Counted from the first letter of the stretch, positions 52,244 to 63,139 are shown. The stretch: DNA of 64,000 nucleotides from Leptospiraceae bacterium (GCA_016711485.1 JADJSX010000009.1:256536-320535), one strand, 5' to 3'. A program made the numbers and translations. Notes: generated from the sequence alone by a model not told the origin.

Positions 52244-53566
52244 CTAAAATTTATTTTCCCAGTTAACATCAGCAGTAGCTTTAAGCAATCCCACAAATGC
52301 TAAAATCGAAGCAATCGTAATCAAAAGCCCAGTATGCTCTGGAAAGAAAAATGCCGCCGAAAAAAACCATTGGAATATTAGAGCAGAAACACTTACCAAT
52401 CCAACAACAAACTGCCCTTTGTTAATTAACTTTGCATAGTATACCATTATACCTGTCGATGCAATGAGAGAAATGAGGATACCAATAATTATACTCATGT
52501 AACTTATTAGGTAGGAACCTAACAAATAAAAAATACAAAAGGATGCAATCATAAATAAATAATGCATCGGATGAAGGGAAATTTGTTTTGCGACTGAAAA
52601 TAAAAGAATCATAGTCAAAAATAGAAATAGTGCCAATGGAGAATAGAAAAATAATTTAGAAGCTACTTTACCATAATTCCCAGGAATATCAAAATGTAGG
52701 GAAATATTTTGTCCAGTGATTAGATTTTTACTAGTCCAGTTTAATTTCACTTCCTTTGCATCTTCGTTAGCAGAAGTCGGAACCATTGCCAAATCGGGAA
52801 TGGTATAATCAGTAAAATCAGTTTCTAAATTTACAACGAGTTCTTTAATTTCTAATTTTTCGTTCGCTAGGCTATAATTAAAACTTCCGGTTCCGCGCGC
52901 TTTGTAGAAAATTTTTATTTCATGTTCTTCGCCAGATGTTAATGCTCCAGACCAATCCACTCCGTCTGCAAGATTTGTATCTAGATCGTATGGCTTTTTA
53001 TCTAACTCCACTTTTATATCAGAAATATTTCCGGCAAATTGTGGCAAATTGAGATGGAAATACAAAGTATTCGTATACGGGTTTGTATTTTTTATCAGAA
53101 AAGTCCCTGCAAATTCTAATTCGTACCCGGGAAATATCAAAAGTCCTTTTTGCCGAATGGTTTTATGAATTTTAAGATTTAAATTTTGAGAGTGAAATCC
53201 AAGGCTTTGGTTAATCGTTCTTTGCCTTTCTTTTGTTTCGCCTGTTTTTTCATTTTGAAATTCTTCGGTTATTTTAGTTGGATAGGTTAAAGAAGGCGGT
53301 AACTGGTTAATTTCTCCTCCCCAAATTTCGGATACAGATTTTAAACTACGGCTGTAACTTTCGGAATGTCTAGAATCAATTCTAAATCCTACTGCGATAG
53401 ACGCGATACTAAACAACAACCAAATTACTGCAATGAGGATATACTTTAGGACCTTCATTACAAATTCAGAACTAATCATGTAAATTCGCACTGAGACCAA
53501 AATAAATGCTCCCAACACGAAACAAAAACCTAAAAATATCATCCCACCAGACATAACTGCACTCAT
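52244..53566 (-). CDS. CreD-like inner membrane protein
   Basis: 440 residues. Two N-terminal hydrophobic segments (IFLGFCFVLGAFILVSVRI; YILIAVIWLLFSIASIAVGF), a large exported beta-rich domain (about 70-300), then five or six TM helices with the CreD-type segment HPMHYLFMIASFCIFYLLGS. CreD family proteins are linked to envelope stress, but their biochemical role is unknown. 18 bp downstream of the PlsC-like gene in the same direction, probably one operon. Confidence 0.65.
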   Translation of the reverse strand: MSAVMSGGMIFLGFCFVLGAFILVSVRIYMISSEFVMKVLKYILIAVIWLLFSIASIAVGFRIDSRHSESYSRSLKSVSEIWGGEINQLPPSLTYPTKITEEFQNEKTGETKERQRTINQSLGFHSQNLNLKIHKTIRQKGLLIFPGYELEFAGTFLIKNTNPYTNTLYFHLNLPQFAGNISDIKVELDKKPYDLDTNLADGVDWSGALTSGEEHEIKIFYKARGTGSFNYSLANEKLEIKELVVNLETDFTDYTIPDLAMVPTSANEDAKEVKLNWTSKNLITGQNISLHFDIPGNYGKVASKLFFYSPLALFLFLTMILLFSVAKQISLHPMHYLFMIASFCIFYLLGSYLISYMSIIIGILISLIASTGIMVYYAKLINKGQFVVGLVSVSALIFQWFFSAAFFFPEHTGLLITIASILAFVGLLKATADVNWENKF

Positions 53567-53584
53567 AGTATCTTCCTAATTAAT

Positions 53585-54844
53585 TTATCCTTTAAAATCA
53601 TCACCTACATCGAAAGGAGTTACAATCGGTTTTGTCAAAGGTATACAATCTGTTAAAAGTTTTTCGAGTTCCTTTCTTAATCGAACCGTTACATCCTCAA
53701 CTGTTTTCTTTTTGTTGTCTTTGTAACTATCATAGTATTCTGCAAGCCCAAATGGTTTTGCAATGACTACCCGTGCACGCCTCGCCCGTGGAATTGTCGC
53801 CCCTAATACTAGATTTTCAAAACGATAAATCCATTCCATAAACCTCTCTGCACTCGGATATGCGAGGAGATATTCAGGCTTAATCACAAGAAAAAGATAA
53901 GCTCTATCTACATCCTTTTGGGCTAATTCCAAATCTCTTCTAGAAATGTTAATCTTTTGTTTTCCAAGTCCAGAGGTAATTCCGTCAAGTGCAGTAAATA
54001 TCTCTCGAATTTTATGAATTGCATCTTCTTCTGGAGCAAACTTAATATCTAGTTTTTCGGCAGCACGATTGAGAGCGGCATGGCGAACTGCTCCTACTCG
54101 ATAGTCGTAATCTTTATCCGTAATTGGAGAAATCCCGTATTCTCTTTCGCCATCTTCTAATAATATTCTACCTACCGTCAAAAACCTTCGGAGCAAATTT
54201 TTATTTCCGGGGGTAATCTTTAGTTTGCGTTCGATATTTTCTAAAGAAGATTCTATCTCTTTGTACAGAGATTTTTCCGTTCCAGTTAAAATATATTTCA
54301 CAAAGGCAGGTAAAACTTTTACATCAGAATTCGGATCTTTTTTCCGAGCATCTTCCAGTCCCCAAAATCCAATTTGTGCAATACCCGGCATAAATGGTAC
54401 TAAATTGTCATTCTCCCCAGAACACATTCCTTCGGGGTAAATTACGAGTTTCCCCCGTTCTCCTGCCAAAATAGATTTTGCCATTTTAACGGATTCTCTA
54501 TCGGCACCACCTGACAATACGGAAAAAGCTCCTACTTTTTTTATTAACTCTCCTACGATGCCGAATCCCCAGTTAAAAACGTTACGCGATGCCATATAGT
54601 AAAATCGAGATCCTATGACGTTAGCCACATAGTATGCTACTGGTGGTTCGATGGTAGAAGGATGATTACTGAAATACAGAAGTCTTTCCTTATTCAAGCT
54701 ACGAAGTGTATACTTGTCTTCGTCCGAAATATCGACTCCGTCAATATTTAAAGCAGACTTTAGAATCACGGGTAGGGATAAATCCATTCCCCAAAGAAAT
54801 GGATAATTAATATCGTGGGAGATAAAAAAGTTTTTATTGTCCAT
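53585..54844 (-). CDS. PlsC-like glycerolipid acyltransferase
   Basis: 419 residues. Acyltransferase block I reads YFSNHPSTIEP: the usual HxxxxD becomes HPSTIE, with Glu in place of Asp, as in some LPLAT families. Block III reads KLVIYPEGMCSGEND. The remaining C-terminal 220 residues are helical and unassigned. Probably membrane-associated phospholipid synthesis or remodelling. Confidence 0.75.
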   Translation of the reverse strand: MDNKNFFISHDINYPFLWGMDLSLPVILKSALNIDGVDISDEDKYTLRSLNKERLLYFSNHPSTIEPPVAYYVANVIGSRFYYMASRNVFNWGFGIVGELIKKVGAFSVLSGGADRESVKMAKSILAGERGKLVIYPEGMCSGENDNLVPFMPGIAQIGFWGLEDARKKDPNSDVKVLPAFVKYILTGTEKSLYKEIESSLENIERKLKITPGNKNLLRRFLTVGRILLEDGEREYGISPITDKDYDYRVGAVRHAALNRAAEKLDIKFAPEEDAIHKIREIFTALDGITSGLGKQKINISRRDLELAQKDVDRAYLFLVIKPEYLLAYPSAERFMEWIYRFENLVLGATIPRARRARVVIAKPFGLAEYYDSYKDNKKKTVEDVTVRLRKELEKLLTDCIPLTKPIVTPFDVGDDFKG

Positions 54845-54891
54845 GGCTTTTACTTAGCTTAAGGCTTTTATTTTGACAAGTAGAAAACTTA

Positions 54892-55846
54892 TTAATTTTC
54901 ATTCGGGATTGGCGAATTTTCTGGAACAGGTGCTAATATAGATGGTGAGGTTGGCGGAGGCTGTTGGATTCCAGGCATATTTACTTTTGGAGATCCAATC
55001 GTTCCAGTAACCGGAATACAGCCTTCCGGCATATCCTTTGTAATTAATTGTAGACTAGAAGCAATATCTTCCCGTTCGATACTGTATTTTTCTGTAAGTT
55101 TAGGACATACTTTCAAATCTAATCTAGAATCTCTCATAGAAGCAGCTAATTCAATGTATCCGCTAATAGTGATTTTGGCTATAGATAAAGTGAATACTCC
55201 TTTTTCGATATTTAGACGATTGCTATTCAAAGTTTTTTTGAGATTGAGTAAGATACTTTTTATTGTTACACCTTGTAATGTATCAATCATTGGAATTACA
55301 GGAGATCGTAAAATAGTCCCATCAAAAATCTGTAAATTTGTACTGATACTCATATTAGTCAAATCCCTATCAAATCCAATTAAACTAGAATCTTCTAAAT
55401 TGACCGAACTTGCTTTTAATGCAAACTCACTCATTTCTAAATTCAGAGAAGTAACTTTGACATTCCCTTTAAAATTTTTCTTAATTAAGTCCCAAATACT
55501 AGTGTCAATTTCGATTGATTCAGCCCGAACTTCTAAATTATTGCTAGTTTGATAAATTAAATGGTCAACTGATTTTGTCGAAAACAAGGAAAGGTTGAGT
55601 TTACGAAATTCTAAAACATAACCTTTCTCTTGTGCATTTTTTGTAATAAAAGTTCTGGTTAATTCCTCATAAGGAAATAAAAAAATAACTGATTAATAAA
55701 AATGCAAAAATTCCGGAGTTAATTAATATTAACTTCTGTTTCCAATTTAATTCGGTAGTCGCATACTCTTCTTCTTCAGAATTTTCGCTTGGAAATTCTT
55801 CAATTTCTTCGGAATCTATAATTTTTTCTTCTAACTCTTCCGGCAT
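54892..55846 (-). pseudogene. gspN: Type II secretion GspN-like protein, one frameshift
   Basis: Last gene of the gsp operon, starting 1 nt after the gspM stop. It has a cytoplasmic acidic N-terminus (EELEEKIIDSEEIEEFPSE), one TM (LILINSGIFAFLLISYF), then a beta-rich periplasmic domain, and ends in a Pro-rich tail. The T7 run near 55680-55688 is one base too long: translation stops right after the TM, and with T6 the ORF is 317 residues. The GspN assignment rests on position and topology more than on motifs. Confidence 0.65.
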
Positions 55847-55847
55847 T

Positions 55848-56363
55848 TTATTTTTTTACCTTTGTAAATGAGGAAAAACGAATGTTTACATCATACTCTT
55901 CCTTACCCGGAAGTGGTTTGATAAAATTCATATAATCCACTTTACTATTAATCTGTTTCATAACTTCAATATCGTAAATCATTTTAAAAACGTCTGGAAG
56001 TTTAACGGAGCGTAAACTAACATCAATAGTAATTTTATTGTATTCCTTTTTTATGACTGTGGAAGTATCTTTCTGGGTAAGTACTCTTTCTTTCAGTCCA
56101 TATCGAATAAGAATTTGATCGAGCTTAGCATAAATATTTGTTACATCAATTTCTTCTCCAGATTTAATAGACCGATAGTAATTATAATCCTGTATAGCCT
56201 TATCAAGTCGCGCAAAACTTCCCCTAGCCTCAGCCAAACTCTCCGAAAGACTGTTTCTCTGCTCCATAATTTTAGAGATAGTCAAACTAAAGATAACTAT
56301 AAAAAAAACAACTACCCCGACTATTACAAATAACTTTTCTCTTTCATCTAATTTATTGAGCAT
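55848..56363 (-). CDS. gspM: Type II secretion GspM-like protein
   Basis: 171 residues, one N-terminal TM (FVIVGVVVFFIVIFSLTIS) then a coiled coil and a ferredoxin-like periplasmic domain. Overlaps the end of gspL by 11 bp and lies in the usual gspL-gspM order. GspM and GspL form the inner-membrane platform. Confidence 0.75.
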   Translation of the reverse strand: MLNKLDEREKLFVIVGVVVFFIVIFSLTISKIMEQRNSLSESLAEARGSFARLDKAIQDYNYYRSIKSGEEIDVTNIYAKLDQILIRYGLKERVLTQKDTSTVIKKEYNKITIDVSLRSVKLPDVFKMIYDIEVMKQINSKVDYMNFIKPLPGKEEYDVNIRFSSFTKVKK

Positions 56364-57993
56364 TGTCTTCTTCTTTACGGTTATTTTTTTCTGAGTTGTT
56401 TAAAATTTCTAGTTCAATTTTGAATCGTACTTTTAATTTTGTAACTCCACTAATTAAGTTTTTATTCACAACTTTAAGATTCTTGAACTTCTGTGATTTT
56501 TCTAGAGCAGATTGAACTGCACCAATATCTTGGAATTCGTTCACTCTTCCGTATATAGAAACTAAGTTTCCATCCAGAGTAAATTGATCCAAAATAAAAT
56601 CAAAGTCTTTCGAGGGAAAATTCTGATTTAAATCCAAAATCAATTCCAGAATATTTTCTTTATTTAGGAAAAGTCGAACGATTTCAGATTTTTTATTTTC
56701 TTCTTTTACTTTATTAAGAGCTACGGACATTACGTCATCGTCCTCAGGAACTTCAAATCCAAATCCTTGTTTGAATTTTTCTCGTAACTCAGTATCATAT
56801 GCTTTAAGTTTTCGATTGTCTATTACCATTTGTACAATAAATACTGTTAGTAAAATAAATAATGAAATTCCAGCGAGGATTAAATGCGGTTTAAATGCAT
56901 CTAATCGAATTGTATTTCTCATAAGTTTAGAAAACTCTGGAGTTAAAAAATCAACTCGATGTGTTTTCTTCATTCTGCTATGGTAACCAATTCCAAGTGC
57001 TGTAGTAAAAGAAGGATCTTCCAATTCTAAAAATGTATAATGAGTTACTGTTGTGCCAATTTTGTTCGTAAGATATTTTTCAGTATCTTTAAAAGAAGAA
57101 CCACCTCCGGAAAGATAAATTATGGAAGGTCGATTAATAGGGGCTAATGCGTATATACTTTTAATAATTTCTTCAGCAATACCATCCATTGATTCGTAGA
57201 TAATATTAATAATTTTGTCAAATTGTTCTGCAGTGATATGATGAAGTTTTAGGAACTCAGTCTTAAATTCCTCATCAATGAAATCAAAACTAAAATTAAA
57301 ATGTAATTTTAGTTGTTCGGCTTTATTGAATTCAATTTTTAGAAGTTGGGCAATTTTTTCAGTTATTAAAAATCCTCCTCCACTAAAAAAACGAGAATGA
57401 CTTAATAATCCATTGCTATTAACATTAAAAATACTCAGTTTACCACCGATATCCAACTGCCCAACAACTTTTTCAGCAATCGATTTGGTTTGGTGGTAAT
57501 TGACATTGGCACTCAAGGAATAAGAATCAGTCGATATACAACTCAACTGAATATCATTTTTCATAAATGGTTTAAAAGTTTTTTCAACTTCATCATGGTG
57601 AACACTGAATGCAACAACGTTAGATACTTCATTTCCAATCCACCAAATACATCCCTGAACAACCATATTCTCAATTGGAAAGGGGACAACATTTTCTACT
57701 TCAAAAGGAAGAATTTCTTTAATTGCTTTTTCCGAACTAGAAGGTAAAACCAAATCTCGAATGAATAAATTATCCATTGCAATATTAATTAAAAAACTTG
57801 TCTCTTCAGGAAAAAAACTTTGAATAAACCGAACTATATTGTATTCGTATTCATCGGATTCTTTTTCAGGTAGAGATACAATCTGCAAAGTTTCGTGGCG
57901 CAAAATTGTAACACTTCCTAGAAACTGTCTATATAAAATTCCTTTTATATGTGTGGTTCCATAATCAATTGCAAGGTACTGCGTATAATACAT
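56353..57993 (-). CDS. gspL: Type II secretion GspL-like protein (PilM/actin-like fold)
   Basis: 546 residues. The N-terminal 345 residues form an actin-like PilM/GspL cytoplasmic domain (YLAIDYGTTHIKGILYRQF, EILPFEVENVVPFP, IIYLSGGGSSFKDTEKYL). A single TM at about 372-392 (LILAGISLFILLTVFIVQMV) is followed by a periplasmic ferredoxin-like domain. It recruits the GspE ATPase in characterised systems. Intact, between frameshifted gspK and gspM. Confidence 0.85.
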   Translation of the reverse strand: MYYTQYLAIDYGTTHIKGILYRQFLGSVTILRHETLQIVSLPEKESDEYEYNIVRFIQSFFPEETSFLINIAMDNLFIRDLVLPSSSEKAIKEILPFEVENVVPFPIENMVVQGCIWWIGNEVSNVVAFSVHHDEVEKTFKPFMKNDIQLSCISTDSYSLSANVNYHQTKSIAEKVVGQLDIGGKLSIFNVNSNGLLSHSRFFSGGGFLITEKIAQLLKIEFNKAEQLKLHFNFSFDFIDEEFKTEFLKLHHITAEQFDKIINIIYESMDGIAEEIIKSIYALAPINRPSIIYLSGGGSSFKDTEKYLTNKIGTTVTHYTFLELEDPSFTTALGIGYHSRMKKTHRVDFLTPEFSKLMRNTIRLDAFKPHLILAGISLFILLTVFIVQMVIDNRKLKAYDTELREKFKQGFGFEVPEDDDVMSVALNKVKEENKKSEIVRLFLNKENILELILDLNQNFPSKDFDFILDQFTLDGNLVSIYGRVNEFQDIGAVQSALEKSQKFKNLKVVNKNLISGVTKLKVRFKIELEILNNSEKNNRKEEDNAQ

Positions 57994-57996
57994 TCT

Positions 57997-59200
57997 TTAA
58001 TCTTCGGAATAAAATAAAATCTGATCGTTTGTTAAATCAAATATACAGCTAACTCTTCTAGTTGCCGTACCCACAGTTCCAACTCCAACTACTTTATAGA
58101 CCTCACCTTTCGTTTTAACCCTTCCAGTAGAAACTGCGGAACCTGTTCCTGCAATTTCATCGAACAAAGTAAGCGCTTGGGCTTGCCCGCTAGAACTAGA
58201 ACTCGGAGGTGGAGGCTGACTTGGATTAGCCGGTCCAGAACTTGGAGAATTAGTGGGAGGTGCTCCCATACTAGTAGTTTTGATTTGAAATTCTGCAAAA
58301 TTTTTTAGATCATTGATTTCTTTTATATACCCGCCTTTTTCTAATTTATATTTCAAAATCCTCATAACAGCTTGTCTAGTCATAAACTCCGAAATCGACA
58401 TGAGCACATGGTAAGGAGCTGCATTGATGTTGATCCGATCATCCCCTGTATCTCTAAAGGGTAAATAAGCCGTAATGTTATTTGATAATACATAATCACT
58501 ATCTGTAACAAGTAATTTTTCTTCTTCGGACAAGAAATCTTTCGAAACATTTTTATCCTTGTCTGGATTCTTTAGAGATTCATAAACTAACTTTCTATCC
58601 CAACCTTTTATTGCAGTCAATTCAGAAAGAGAATACATAGGAGCATTTTTTATTTTTCTGGGTGGTTTTAGATTGGAATAGTAATATACTTCTGCCCCAC
58701 CCCGATTTCCTCGAATTCTCATCAATCCACTCTATGATCGGAAACACTTTATCCCTATTAATCCCTAATTGCTCAAAAAGACGAGTTACCATCTCTTGCA
58801 CCTTTAGATTCGGGAGTTTATCGTGATTTCTAATTAGTTCATTAATATTAAATTTTCCATCTTCCGATGAGATACGATAATAAATAGTACCGCCTGCCAT
58901 TGGGATAGGTGGTGGATTAAATGCAATTCCTGACTGGTATAATATTTCTTCCGGCACTTTTTTGAGCGCACCTATTCCACCTTGTAACCCCGCCCTCGCG
59001 AGTAAAAATGCTTTGAACCCATCCGCATTCGCCTTCGCAATTTTAAAGTCAATCATCCGATCGCCCGCATACTGGTTAGCAATCACAAACGACGACCCTC
59101 CAATAATAGCCACAAGAAAGAGGATCATCCCCCCTCTTCTCTTATTTGAAAAATATGTCCGAGTGCGCGAGAGTTTCATAGTTAATTTCATTTTCGCCAA
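57997..59200 (-). pseudogene. gspK: Type II secretion minor pseudopilin GspK, one frameshift
   Basis: N-terminal prepilin-like segment (RRGGMILFLVAIIGGSSFVI) and GspK blocks (FNINELIRNHDKLPN, INRDKVFPIIEWIDEN; DDRININAAPYHVLMSIS). The frame breaks at the G run near 58697-58700: with GGG instead of GGGG the reading continues as KSGGAEVYYYSNLKPP and the ORF is exactly 401 codons. The natural start overlaps the end of the gspJ 3' copy. GspK caps the pseudopilus tip with GspI and GspJ. Confidence 0.85.
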
Positions 59201-59245
59201 CTAGGGCTATTAATTCAATTCGAATTAGTTTGGGAATTAATAATC
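59142..59245 (-). repeat. gspJ 3' end, downstream copy
   Basis: About 104 bp encoding IPKLIRIELIALVGENEINY and the last residues to the stop, homologous to the end of gspJ at 62430-62533 (IPKLIRIELIAIIGENEIKY). Identity is perhaps 80-85 percent. Upstream of it the sequence is unrelated. The copies bracket a 3.2-kb insertion, so one of them is the original gspJ end that overlaps gspK. Confidence 0.85.
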
Positions 59246-59391
59246 TAGCTACTTTTGTCGACTCTGAGTTTGAATGATTCAGGGTTTCTGTTTTTATGCC
59301 AAATGGCAACAATCGAAACAAATTTTTCTTGTATATCAATTGTCAGTCTAGCGAAATAAAATTCCCACTTGTTTCTAGCCGAACCTCGCTA

Positions 59392-60180
59392 TCACTTTTT
59401 TTCTATTTGGGAATACCCTACTGGATGGGGAATTATTTTAGCGAAAGTTATATAATCAAAATCTTCTCCAACTATCTTGAACCTACCTTTTTTATTCTCA
59501 TAGAATAATTTTCCACTTTTAGTATTATCTTTTATAATCCTAACTCCAAAAGGAATGCATCCTTTTTCTATATCATCTAGCCCTTGCTTTACATTGTACG
59601 TTATTGAAATTCCTTCAATGCTAGCCCTATCCGTACTGTACAGAATAACTATCTCATTGTCATACGATCCACAGAATTGCGGAGAAGAAAATAAAATTCC
59701 TTTTTGAAAAATCGTTTGCACTTGATTTTCTGAAATTTTTAGAATGATAAATTGTTCGTCACTACACATATGCCCACAGAAATCTGTCCTTATCATCACC
59801 TCGTCAATTCCATCTTTATCCAAGTCATAAAAATCAATATCAAATAAATCACTTGATTCCACTTTTCGAGAATAGACTATTTGGTATTTATTCTCATCTA
59901 TTTTAGCGAGAATAATGGCTATTTTGCGACTATGTTTATAATTGGAATGATCTATTTCAATAGAACTAAAAATATATTTATCTGTTTTTCCTAATCTACG
60001 TTCTGAATAATTGGAAATTTTTTCTTCCTTATCTAAAGGTTGATTTTGTTTTTCATTTGCAAGATTATAAGTAAATGTAAATAGACTTTTAGGATCTTCT
60101 AAATTCAGTTCAATTGTACCTTCTGATTTAAAGAAATTGCATTGAAGTAAAAAGATAAATACTAAATAATTTAGTTTCAT
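59392..60180 (-). CDS. Lipoprotein with an FG-GAP-like motif
   Basis: 262 residues; signal peptide and lipobox (LVFIFLLQC). Contains FDIDFYDLDKDGIDEVMIRT, a calcium-loop-like DxDxDG pattern, and four scattered cysteines. Intact. Cargo of the insertion between gspJ and gspK. Function unknown. Confidence 0.65.
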   Translation of the reverse strand: MKLNYLVFIFLLQCNFFKSEGTIELNLEDPKSLFTFTYNLANEKQNQPLDKEEKISNYSERRLGKTDKYIFSSIEIDHSNYKHSRKIAIILAKIDENKYQIVYSRKVESSDLFDIDFYDLDKDGIDEVMIRTDFCGHMCSDEQFIILKISENQVQTIFQKGILFSSPQFCGSYDNEIVILYSTDRASIEGISITYNVKQGLDDIEKGCIPFGVRIIKDNTKSGKLFYENKKGRFKIVGEDFDYITFAKIIPHPVGYSQIEKK

Positions 60181-60206
60181 TGATCGTGTATGCCCTGTCG
60201 CATAAC

Positions 60207-61203
60207 CTACTTTAGTCTTTTAAAATCTGGAGATCTATAAATTGCAAGTTTATCTTTAAACCCTTGCAATGGTTTATAATCTTTCTTATTCATTTTATGT
60301 ATATTTTCAGATTGATAATATACATAAGCCGCGAATAACAGATCATCACCAACATAATTATTCTTAGCCGCAATGGTATAGCTTGTATATAATCGACTTA
60401 TTCCAACAATCATATTGTATTTCCAATCATTTAGTTTTTCTAAATATCTATAAGGAGCATAAGCGGTAGTATTGATTTGCATTATACCTATATCTACAGT
60501 TTCATGATTCACCTGTATTCTGCCATCTCTCGGATCAATATGACTACACCCAGTCTCTTGGAGACAAGTAACTTTAATTAATTCCTTGAATAATTCAGGT
60601 TTACCAGAAGATTTTAAATTAATAAATTCTAGAATCTCTTGGTCGGTTGGATTGTAAACGAGCATGTTTTTATATAATGCTCTTCTTTGCTGTGGATTGG
60701 CTATCCTCAAAGCTTTTTCGATTTGTGTTAGTTCTGGTAAAACAAGAATATCCCCAACTCTAATAAAATTCGGATTCTTTTGAAGTCTACTATTGGCCTC
60801 AATTAAACCCTCTGTTGGAATATTCAATTTTTCTGCAATAATTACTAACTCACCTTACATTATCATTTCTTCACAAAAGAAATGATTGAGTTCAGGTGAG
60901 CCAAACGCACAACTGAGGTTTGCACCTAGCGGTGGGCTTGCTGCCGCAGGCTATTGAATTTATTAATTCATTAGCTTTATCTAATAATACTCTTATATTC
61001 GCATTACTTTTCATAAATTTATTCTTTTGCGTAAGGTCAGTTACTAAACTACTATCCGTTCTTTGAACAAGATACTTCTTTTGTATTTTATTGTGAGGCT
61101 CTGTATCGTTTTCCTCTTCTTCATTTAATTTTATTAAGGCGTATATACCGACACCTATTCCTCCCAAAATCCACGACCAAACATTTGTTTTCGCTGTTCT
61201 CAT
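60207..61203 (-). pseudogene. LysM plus lytic-transglycosylase protein, split by a MITE
   Basis: A membrane anchor (SWILGGIGVGIYALIKL), an acidic linker, a LysM domain and an SLT-type lytic transglycosylase domain (catalytic Glu in CLQETGC, then VDIGIMQINTTAY and FAAYVYYQSEN). MITE copy 4 lies inside the LysM domain. Removing it with one TTAGTA leaves 798 nt, exactly 266 codons, and restores the LysM motif YLVQRTDSSLVIIAEKLNIP. As it stands, the upstream part ends after MITE-encoded residues at 60892, and the downstream part could only start internally at 60827. Confidence 0.85.
60849..61041 (-). mobile_element. MITE copy 4 (193 bp) inside the LysM domain
   Basis: Minus orientation. The start ACTGACCTTACGCAAAAG is at 61041, the conserved core at about 60915-60958, and the end has the long CACCTTACATTATCATTTCT-type hairpin. 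Flanked by TTAGTA (as TACTAA, 61042-61047 and 60843-60848). Confidence 0.88.
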
Positions 61204-61468
61204 TTTTTCCTCTTTTAAAAAATTACTTTTAATTTCTCGGATTTAGGTTATGGAAAATAATTAAACAGTCAATTTAAAATTTTATTTTTGATAAAGAATG
61301 GTCATTTTTTTGCAAAAAGTTTCTCAATGAATTTCATTTCTTCTTCACCCTACTGTCCACTTTTTGTGCAGTAGTCCATACCTCTTTGTGCTCGCGCAGG
61401 AAATAAATACAAACAAGAGGATAAATGAAATTTGCCTTAGAAATATTTTCAAAGTTTCGATTTCTTAT

Positions 61469-61869
61469 TTAAATAAACACAGCAGGTGAGACACCAAATC
61501 GTTTGCTGAGTTCTTTTATTTGACGAACGTTTAATTCTCGTTTGCCGTTTAGAATTTCGGAGACTACTCCTACCTTCCTAATTGTTTCATATCTTTCTGG
61601 GTAAGATTATGCTCTTCCATTAGAAATTTCAAAACTTCAATAGGCTTTGCGTCTATCGGTTTTAAATTTTCTTTTTCATAAGCTTCAACTAAACTTCCAA
61701 GGGTCTCGAGTAATGGGGCAAGCGGATGATTCTGTTTATTCCCTACTTCATCAATCACTAGGTCTAATAGGGAAACAATTTTGTTGTATTCTTTTTTGGA
61801 GTGAGGAACGGACAAAAAATCTTTCACTTCCTTCCAGCTAGTTTGCACTCTTTCTAATTCTGCAATCAT
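61469..61869 (-). pseudogene. higA: HigA-type antitoxin, one frameshift
   Basis: The N-terminal region carries the HigA pattern, and the HTH begins at NLTQKDMKQLGR, where the frame stops. A missing G in the GG run at 61578-61579 separates it from VVSEILNGKRELNVRQIKEL and FGVSPAVF. Corrected length is 134 codons. It directly follows higB, as usual. Confidence 0.8.
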
Positions 61870-61872
61870 GAT

Positions 61873-62161
61873 TTATCTCTCCTTCCATTTATCTTTGTCA
61901 TATTCAGTATGAGTAAGAATATCTCGCACGTATACTTTCTGTCGATTATAATGAATCGCTGCAATGAGTCGAAAATGGTTTCCGTTAATATTAAAAACAG
62001 TCAGGTTCCCAACTTGATCGACAGTTCTAAATGCCATTTTAATTCGCTAAAGTTAAAAAAATCAGACTCTTTAATAATCTTGTGCCAGCTTCTTAAAGAA
62101 CTTCCTGAGGTTGGATAATCTTCTGTGAAATCAGAAAGTTTTTCCAGCTAATAATATGCAC
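61873..62161 (-). pseudogene. higB: HigB-type mRNA interferase toxin, two frameshifts
   Basis: A GTG start (62161) gives HIISWK, then after a missing A reads LSDFTEDYPTSGSSLRSWHK, and after a second missing A reads RTVDQVGNLTVFNINGNHFR, AAIHYNRQKVYVRDILTH and EYDKDKW, the signature of the HigB family. With both bases restored it is exactly 97 codons. It is followed by higA 3 nt later. Confidence 0.8.
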
Positions 62162-62284
62162 AAAGATACCAATATCTCAAATCGAGATTTTGACAAGTAT
62201 TTTTCTTACTTATGAAAAAAATCAAACACTACGTATTCAGGCTGTTATGCGTAGTTCGAAAAGTTTTGTAAAGCTTTGATTTAT

Positions 62285-62420
62285 TAGACATTGACAAACT
62301 GAAACTTCCAGAGGCAATTATTTGGGCAAGTGCTACATATAAGGATGGACATTAGTTACTCGCAATACAAAAGATTTTAAAAACTCTTTTCCTGGAATCA
62401 GAATTCCATACAAAGTCTGA
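62285..62420 (+). pseudogene. VapC-like PIN toxin, 3' remnant
   Basis: Plus strand: LKLPEAIIWASATYKDGH, then after a missing T, VTRNTKDFKNSFPGIRIPY and a stop. This is the end of a PIN-domain VapC toxin (the late conserved Asp of TKDF is present). No 5' part is visible. Confidence 0.6.
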
Positions 62421-62429
62421 ATAGTCTTC

Positions 62430-63065
62430 TCACTTAAAAAATATTCCCGGGTAGGCGAGAGTTTCATATTTAATTTCATTTTCTCCAATGATTGCAATTA
62501 ACTCAATTCGAATTAGTTTGGGAATTTTTTTTAATTCAGAAGTATTCCAATCATCTTGCCATTTGTCGCCACGCTGTGAATATTTTAATTGGAAACTTTT
62601 CACATAAGATAAAATCACATGTTCCGTTCCACCGGCTCTTGGATCAATATCAACCATTTCATCTTCACGTCGCATAAGATAGTAGTATTCACAGTCTTCG
62701 CACATTTGGCGTAAAAATAACTGACCTCTCGAATCGCAGGTGACCCAGTTTCTTCGGAATTAGTATGATTTGCGGCAAATGTAACAGTATCCGCTCGACC
62801 GTTTGTAGTGGATTCATTTTTGGCTTCGAAGATAAGGCGCTTATGCCCTTGGACATAAAAAGTTTGAGAAAAAGTAGAACGTAGATTTTCAAGAGCGAAA
62901 AAATTTCTTTTCGAGACGTTCCTCCTTTAGGATCAGATTCACGGGATATTTTAAAGCAGTATAATAGGCTCCAAAAATTCCACTAAAAATTACACCTAAA
63001 ATAGCGACTACAATCGAAATTTCAATTAAAGTCATCCCTCGTCGAAATCTTACGCGCATAATCAT
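62430..63065 (-). pseudogene. gspJ: Type II secretion minor pseudopilin GspJ, two frameshifts
   Basis: Prepilin N-terminus RRGMTLIEISIVVAILGVI with Glu5. An extra T in the T6 run (62904-62909) and a missing T near 62720 cancel out; total length is 212 codons. The corrected sequence reads KKFFALENLRSTFSQ, GRADTVTFAANHTNSEETGS and YLMRREDEMVDIDPRAGGTE. Its last about 35 codons are the second member of the duplicated 3' end. Confidence 0.8.
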
Positions 63066-63139
63066 AAATTACCTACAATCATTAATTCGTGTTTATCTGT
63101 GTGCATCCGTGGTAAATCCTTCTTACTCTTACATATATA

